From Emcibacteraceae bacterium (GTDB taxonomy: Bacteria > Pseudomonadota > Alphaproteobacteria > Sphingomonadales > Emcibacteraceae): 27,673 nucleotides of DNA. Of the stretch, positions 24,839-27,673 are shown piece by piece. The DNA is taken from contig JAESUD010000255.1 of the NCBI GenBank assembly GCA_016763335.1, positions 1 to 27,673 on the forward strand, written 5' to 3'. How positions within the stretch are numbered: position 1 is the first letter of the stretch; every line of letters starts with the position of its first letter. A model generated the notes under the pieces. It had not been told where the DNA came from and made no database searches. It saw only the letters and a list, made by a program, of their open reading frames with translations. Position numbers and translations under genes: made by a program.

Positions 24839-25291
24839 TTGAGCGTGACCAATAAAATTTTCCAAATTGAAATCTCTGACAGACTAGATATTTCGCCCCC
24901 TTTTTTGATGATCGATGTGTATGAAGAGATTACCACAGGCGAACGCGCGATCGGCACCAAACATTTAAAAAGTGATGATTGGTTTTTGAATTGTCACTTG
25001 CCCAAAGATCAAGCCATGCCCGCAACATTGCAAACCGAAGGCATGCTGCAAACCTTGGTGTTATTGATATACAGTAAAGAGGACCATGGCGATCACAGAT
25101 CATTCATCACAGACAGCAAAGTAAAATTCAAATCATCGCCTGAGCCCGGCCATGACATCATCTACGAAGCACAATTGCTGTCCTTCCGCCGTGGCATCGC
25201 CAAAGGCACAGTAGTTGGCACCAGCAATGGCAAAGAGATTTGCAGTGGAGAGTTTACTTACGCCTCACCCCATTTGATGGTGTTGAGATAG
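24839..25291 (+). CDS. FabZ-like hotdog protein, copy 2 (divergent)
   Basis: A 150-aa protein related to copy 1 at 18767. PPFLMIDVYEE matches the family start. HLPKDQAMPATLQTEGMLQ keeps the catalytic His53 and Glu67 with the same 14-residue spacing as copy 1, but the glycine of the usual MPG is alanine and much of the rest differs. LSFRRGIAKGTVVGTSNGK aligns with the copy 1 C-terminal part (LSWKRGICKGKG). The start is the TTG at 24839 or the GTG at 24845, with AAGGG just before. It is the last gene of the run. It may be a dehydratase for a different chain, or the two may form a mixed dimer. Confidence 0.82.
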   Translation: MSVTNKIFQIEISDRLDISPPFLMIDVYEEITTGERAIGTKHLKSDDWFLNCHLPKDQAMPATLQTEGMLQTLVLLIYSKEDHGDHRSFITDSKVKFKSSPEPGHDIIYEAQLLSFRRGIAKGTVVGTSNGKEICSGEFTYASPHLMVLR

Positions 25292-25734
25292 GGGATGCGG
25301 CATAGCTCAGCAATGCTGACTAGGCCTTACAGAATAAAACGTATCTTTTAGTTTTTGCACGTTGTTCGACGGATTTATTTTGCTGTCTTCCCAGCACTGC
25401 CAGCCTTGTTGGTATTAGTAAAGTGTTTACGCGCCGCCTTCTTCCTTCGTCACTACGATGACCCCGAAAACACTCTCTTATGTAACACCCTTAATTAGTC
25501 CAAGTTATTCTGGCGGGAAACATTCTGCAAACCGAATCGCAACCACGAAAAAAAACAGCGCAGAGATCAAAAATTATTTTACGTAACTTATTTATAAGGA
25601 AAAAGTAATGGTGTCCGGGGGAGGAGCGGGTATCTGTTATTTTTTATCTTTTTAAATCAATTGCTTATATCAGTGATACTAAATGGGTTTATAGAGATAG
25701 TTGTATCACTTGAAGTGGTTACTTTAACGATTTT
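25292..25734. other. Gene-poor gap left of the insertion sequence
   Basis: About 440 nt with no gene recognised. There is a small hairpin, TCAGC-AAT-GCTGA (25307-25319), without a T-run. On the minus strand a 20-codon lysine/alanine-rich frame ending NKAGSAGKTAK is open but has no start or family and may be the tail of a lost gene. The part next to the IS is strongly AT-rich. Confidence 0.4.
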
Positions 25735-25772
25735 TGAGAGTCTGCTTTGGGTCCAGACTGTGTGAAAAGTCT
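25735..25772 (+). repeat. Left terminal inverted repeat of the IS
   Basis: Begins TGAGAGTCTGCTTTGG. It pairs with 27410-27447 at 33 of 38 positions; the mismatches all lie in the outer 18 bases. Confidence 0.85.
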
Positions 25773-25817
25773 TCCCTCTCTGCTATAGTTGTTTTTTTAC
25801 CATATTGGGGATTACTG

Positions 25818-27251
25818 ATGACAAACTTTATTGAAGGAGAAGACCGTTTTCAGGCGACATTGTTTCCCGATCAGCTTGATGATTATATATCTGAAGACAG
25901 TCTGGTGCGGGTGATTGATGTTTTTGTCGAGCAGATGGAACTTGGCGATTTGGGTTTTAAAACTGTTCCTGAGACTAAAGGCAGACCAGCTTATCATCCG
26001 GCGGTGATGCTCAAGATTTATATTTATGGTTATTTAAACCGCATCCAATCATCTCGTCGTCTTGAACGGGAGGCAGGTCGTAATGTTGAGTTGATGTGGC
26101 TGACCTGTCGCCTCTCGCCCGATTTTAAAACCATTGCTGATTTCCGTAAAGACAACGGCTCTGCCATTGCCAGGGTTTGCCGTGAGTTTGTTCTGATCTG
26201 TCGCAAGCTCAATCTCTTCACTAAAGCGTTGGTGGCTATAGACGGCAGCAAGTTTAAAGCGGTCAATGCCCGCGACCGTAATGTTACCAAGGGGAAGATT
26301 ACGCGCCGTCTTGAGCAGATTGATCAGAGTATTGCCCGTTACCTTGGTCAGATTGAGAGCAATGACAGGAGTAGTGATGACGATGTGGATTATAAGACGG
26401 GGCAATTGGAAAACAAAATCAGCAAGCTTCAGCAGGAAGTTGGCCGCCTGAACGCTTTGCAGAAAGAGCTATTGAAAAAAGATGATCAACAAATATCAGA
26501 GACTGACCCTGACGCCCGTTCAATGGCAACAAGTGGCCGTGGCAGCGGTATGGTTGGCTATAACGTGCAAAGTGCGGTCGATACAAAGCATCATCTGATT
26601 GTCGCTCATGAGGTCACCAATGTCGGTCATGACCGCTCTGCATTGCATGATATGGCGAAGGCTGCAAAAGAGATTATTGATAGTGAAACACTGGAGGTGG
26701 TTGCTGACCGTGGTTATTATAATGGCAGTGAGATTTTAAAGTGCGAGAAGTCCGGCATTATCCCGCATGTTCCCAAGACCCAGACATCAAACAGCTTAAG
26801 CAAAGGTCTGTTTGATAAACGGGACTTTAAGTATATTGAGAAAGATGATGAATATCTCTGTCCTGCCGCAGAGCGATTGATCTGGCGTATGAGAACGGTG
26901 GAAAAGGGCAAGGAGCTGAACAAATACTGGAGTAGTAATTGTCAGAACTGTCACCTTAAGCCCAAATGCACCACAGGCAAGAGCCGCCGCGTTACGCGCT
27001 GGCAGCACGAAGCGACATTAGAAGCCATGGAAGCAAGACTTGCCCAAAATCCCGGTATGATGAAGATCCGCAAATCAACGGTCGAGCATCCGTTCGGCAC
27101 CATAAAATCATGGATGGGCGCAACACATTTTCAGATGCGGCGTTTAAAGAACGTCAGTACGGAAATGTCACTGCATGTGCTGGCCTATAACCTCAAACGG
27201 GCAATGAAAATCATCGGCATTATCCCCCTGATAGAGGCAATGAGGACATAA
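25818..27251 (+). CDS. IS1182-family transposase
   Basis: A 477-aa DDE transposase from the ATG at 25818 (MTNFIEGEDRFQ), which has GGGGA just upstream. A start at 25734 would add 28 residues encoded by the terminal repeat and is not believed. The N-terminal DUF772-like domain includes RPAYHPAVMLKIYIYGYLN and FKTIADFRKDN. The catalytic acidic residues fit VAIDGSKFKA, VVADRGYYNGSE and KSTVEHPFGTIKSWMG. A cysteine cluster (CQNCHLKPKC) lies before the last motif, as in other IS1182/IS5-like proteins. The frame is uninterrupted. Confidence 0.93.
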   Translation: MTNFIEGEDRFQATLFPDQLDDYISEDSLVRVIDVFVEQMELGDLGFKTVPETKGRPAYHPAVMLKIYIYGYLNRIQSSRRLEREAGRNVELMWLTCRLSPDFKTIADFRKDNGSAIARVCREFVLICRKLNLFTKALVAIDGSKFKAVNARDRNVTKGKITRRLEQIDQSIARYLGQIESNDRSSDDDVDYKTGQLENKISKLQQEVGRLNALQKELLKKDDQQISETDPDARSMATSGRGSGMVGYNVQSAVDTKHHLIVAHEVTNVGHDRSALHDMAKAAKEIIDSETLEVVADRGYYNGSEILKCEKSGIIPHVPKTQTSNSLSKGLFDKRDFKYIEKDDEYLCPAAERLIWRMRTVEKGKELNKYWSSNCQNCHLKPKCTTGKSRRVTRWQHEATLEAMEARLAQNPGMMKIRKSTVEHPFGTIKSWMGATHFQMRRLKNVSTEMSLHVLAYNLKRAMKIIGIIPLIEAMRT

Positions 27252-27409
27252 TATGCTCTTTTTGCTGACTTGGTCGCCTCAGAACGGCCATGAGAGGTTA
27301 GTTTTATCATTAACTGATCAAAAACAATAAAAACATCGACCACCAATGACTGCGAAAGCAGCCAAGATCGGGAGAATAGGACAAGTTTTATTAACTAAGA
27401 CCCAGATGC

Positions 27410-27447
27410 AGACTTTTCACACAGTCTGGGTCGAAAGCGGACTGTCA
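27410..27447 (-). repeat. Right terminal inverted repeat of the IS
   Basis: Read on the minus strand it begins TGACAGTCCGCTTTCG and matches the left end at 33 of 38 positions. It marks the end of the element, 76 nt before the pirin-like start codon. Confidence 0.85.
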
Positions 27448-27459
27448 CGGTTTGCTGTT

Positions 27460-27491
27460 TTGAGTTTTTAAATTATTCTGTTAAATATAAT
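27460..27491 (+). promoter_or_regulatory. Possible promoter for the pirin-like gene
   Basis: TTGAGT at 27460 and TAAATA at 27482 are spaced 16 nt apart; a TATAAT at 27486 would be 20 nt from the same -35. It lies directly after the IS right end, so the insertion may have replaced the native upstream sequence. Confidence 0.3.
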
Positions 27492-27523
27492 ATATATTTT
27501 GAAAAAGAGGAAAGGGAACACCA

Positions 27524-27673
27524 TTGAGTATCGATGAAATATTGGACAATACCTCAGATATCGAAGTTAAAGTTGATTGCAGTGCGGTTGAGTTGATTAT
27601 TAAACCGCGGGAGAAAGACCTTGGTGGCTTTTCTGTTCGTCGGATACTCCCCCATGCGAAGAGGCGCACTATC
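27524..27673 (+). CDS. Pirin-like protein, N-terminal part (runs off window)
   Basis: Fifty codons from a TTG start at 27524, preceded by GAGGAAAGGGA at good spacing. KPREKDLGGFSVRRILPHAK is the typical beginning of bicupin pirin-family proteins, just before their GPFIFFD motif, which lies outside the window. Pirins are iron-binding cupins of mixed or unknown function; some have quercetinase activity. No ATG in frame lies close enough to be a better start. The gene probably belongs to the resident chromosome beyond the IS. Confidence 0.78.
   Translation, partial: MSIDEILDNTSDIEVKVDCSAVELIIKPREKDLGGFSVRRILPHAKRRTI

Larger units (their letters stand above)
25735..27447 (+). mobile_element. IS1182-family insertion sequence
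   Basis: A 1713-bp element bounded by imperfect inverted repeats (25735-25772 and 27410-27447) that match at 33 of 38 positions. The inner 20 bases, CAGACTGTGTGAAAAGTCT plus one, are identical. One transposase gene fills most of the length. No obvious target-site duplication was seen: the left flank is a T-run and the right flank begins CGGTTT. It appears intact and potentially mobile. Confidence 0.85.

Noticed and set aside
25307..25319. Hairpin TCAGC-AAT-GCTGA as a terminator after the acyl cluster
   Set aside because: The stem is only 5 bp and no T-run follows it.
25381..25460. Lysine/alanine-rich minus-strand frame ending NKAGSAGKTAK as a gene
   Set aside because: It is about 24 codons with a stop just upstream, no start codon and no recognised family.
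25609..25630. Second tRNA-like 3' end (TGGTGTCCGGGGGAGGA) near the IS
   Set aside because: It resembles the start of a reverse-strand tRNA end, but no T-loop TTCRA sequence follows, and it does not match the fragment at 11010.
1..27673. CRISPR array or tandem repeats
   Set aside because: No regularly spaced direct repeats were seen in any part of the window.

Overview
The window looks like chromosomal DNA of an AT-rich alphaproteobacterium. The evidence is a fused cysNC gene, a sulfite-reduction operon carrying DUF2849 and DUF934 proteins, a cysteine synthase with the EGTAGNTG variant of the substrate loop, and an integrase fragment of a type common in that class. Marine groups such as Kordiimonadales or Rhodospirillales relatives would fit, but the genus cannot be read from this sequence.

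Positions 1-9861 (all minus strand) hold an assimilatory sulfate-reduction and cysteine-synthesis supercluster. In transcription order it is: cysD-cysNC (sulfate to PAPS/APS); cysG-DUF2849-cysI-DUF934-cysH followed by a GcvA-like LysR regulator (siroheme synthesis, APS to sulfite to sulfide, and a regulator); then cysK-cysE (O-acetylserine and cysteine). A 17-base motif, CAAACAACWAWTTCTTR on the plus strand, occurs once upstream of each of cysD, cysG and cysK, always 57-66 nt from the chosen start codon. This is a strong candidate operator for the LysR protein.

Positions 9862-11338 are a decayed junction. They contain an integrase fragment with an in-frame amber codon, a 3' fragment resembling tRNA-Phe, and one unrecognised ORF. 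This looks like the scar of an integrated element.

Positions 11339-25291 (all plus strand) hold two linked gene sets. First come nonulosonate-type sugar genes: a broken spsF-like cytidylyltransferase, a pseG hydrolase fused to a GNAT-like domain, and a pseI/neuB synthase. Then comes a compact 12-gene acyl-modification cluster: ACP, acyl-AMP ligase, LuxE-like acyl-protein synthetase, LuxC-like acyl reductase, FabZ-like dehydratase, GMC oxidoreductase plus small subunit, SDR, split transketolase (two genes), YhdH-type reductase and a second FabZ-like protein. There is no ketosynthase, luciferase or LuxD. The set therefore appears to activate an acid, reduce it to an aldehyde, possibly extend it with a transketolase C2 unit, and process it further. 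The product is unknown and may be an unusual acyl or polyol group attached to a surface glycan; this is the best candidate for an undescribed system.

Positions 25292-27673 contain a gene-poor stretch, an intact-looking IS1182-family element (25735-27447) with 38-bp imperfect terminal inverted repeats, and the first 50 codons of a pirin-like gene running off the window.
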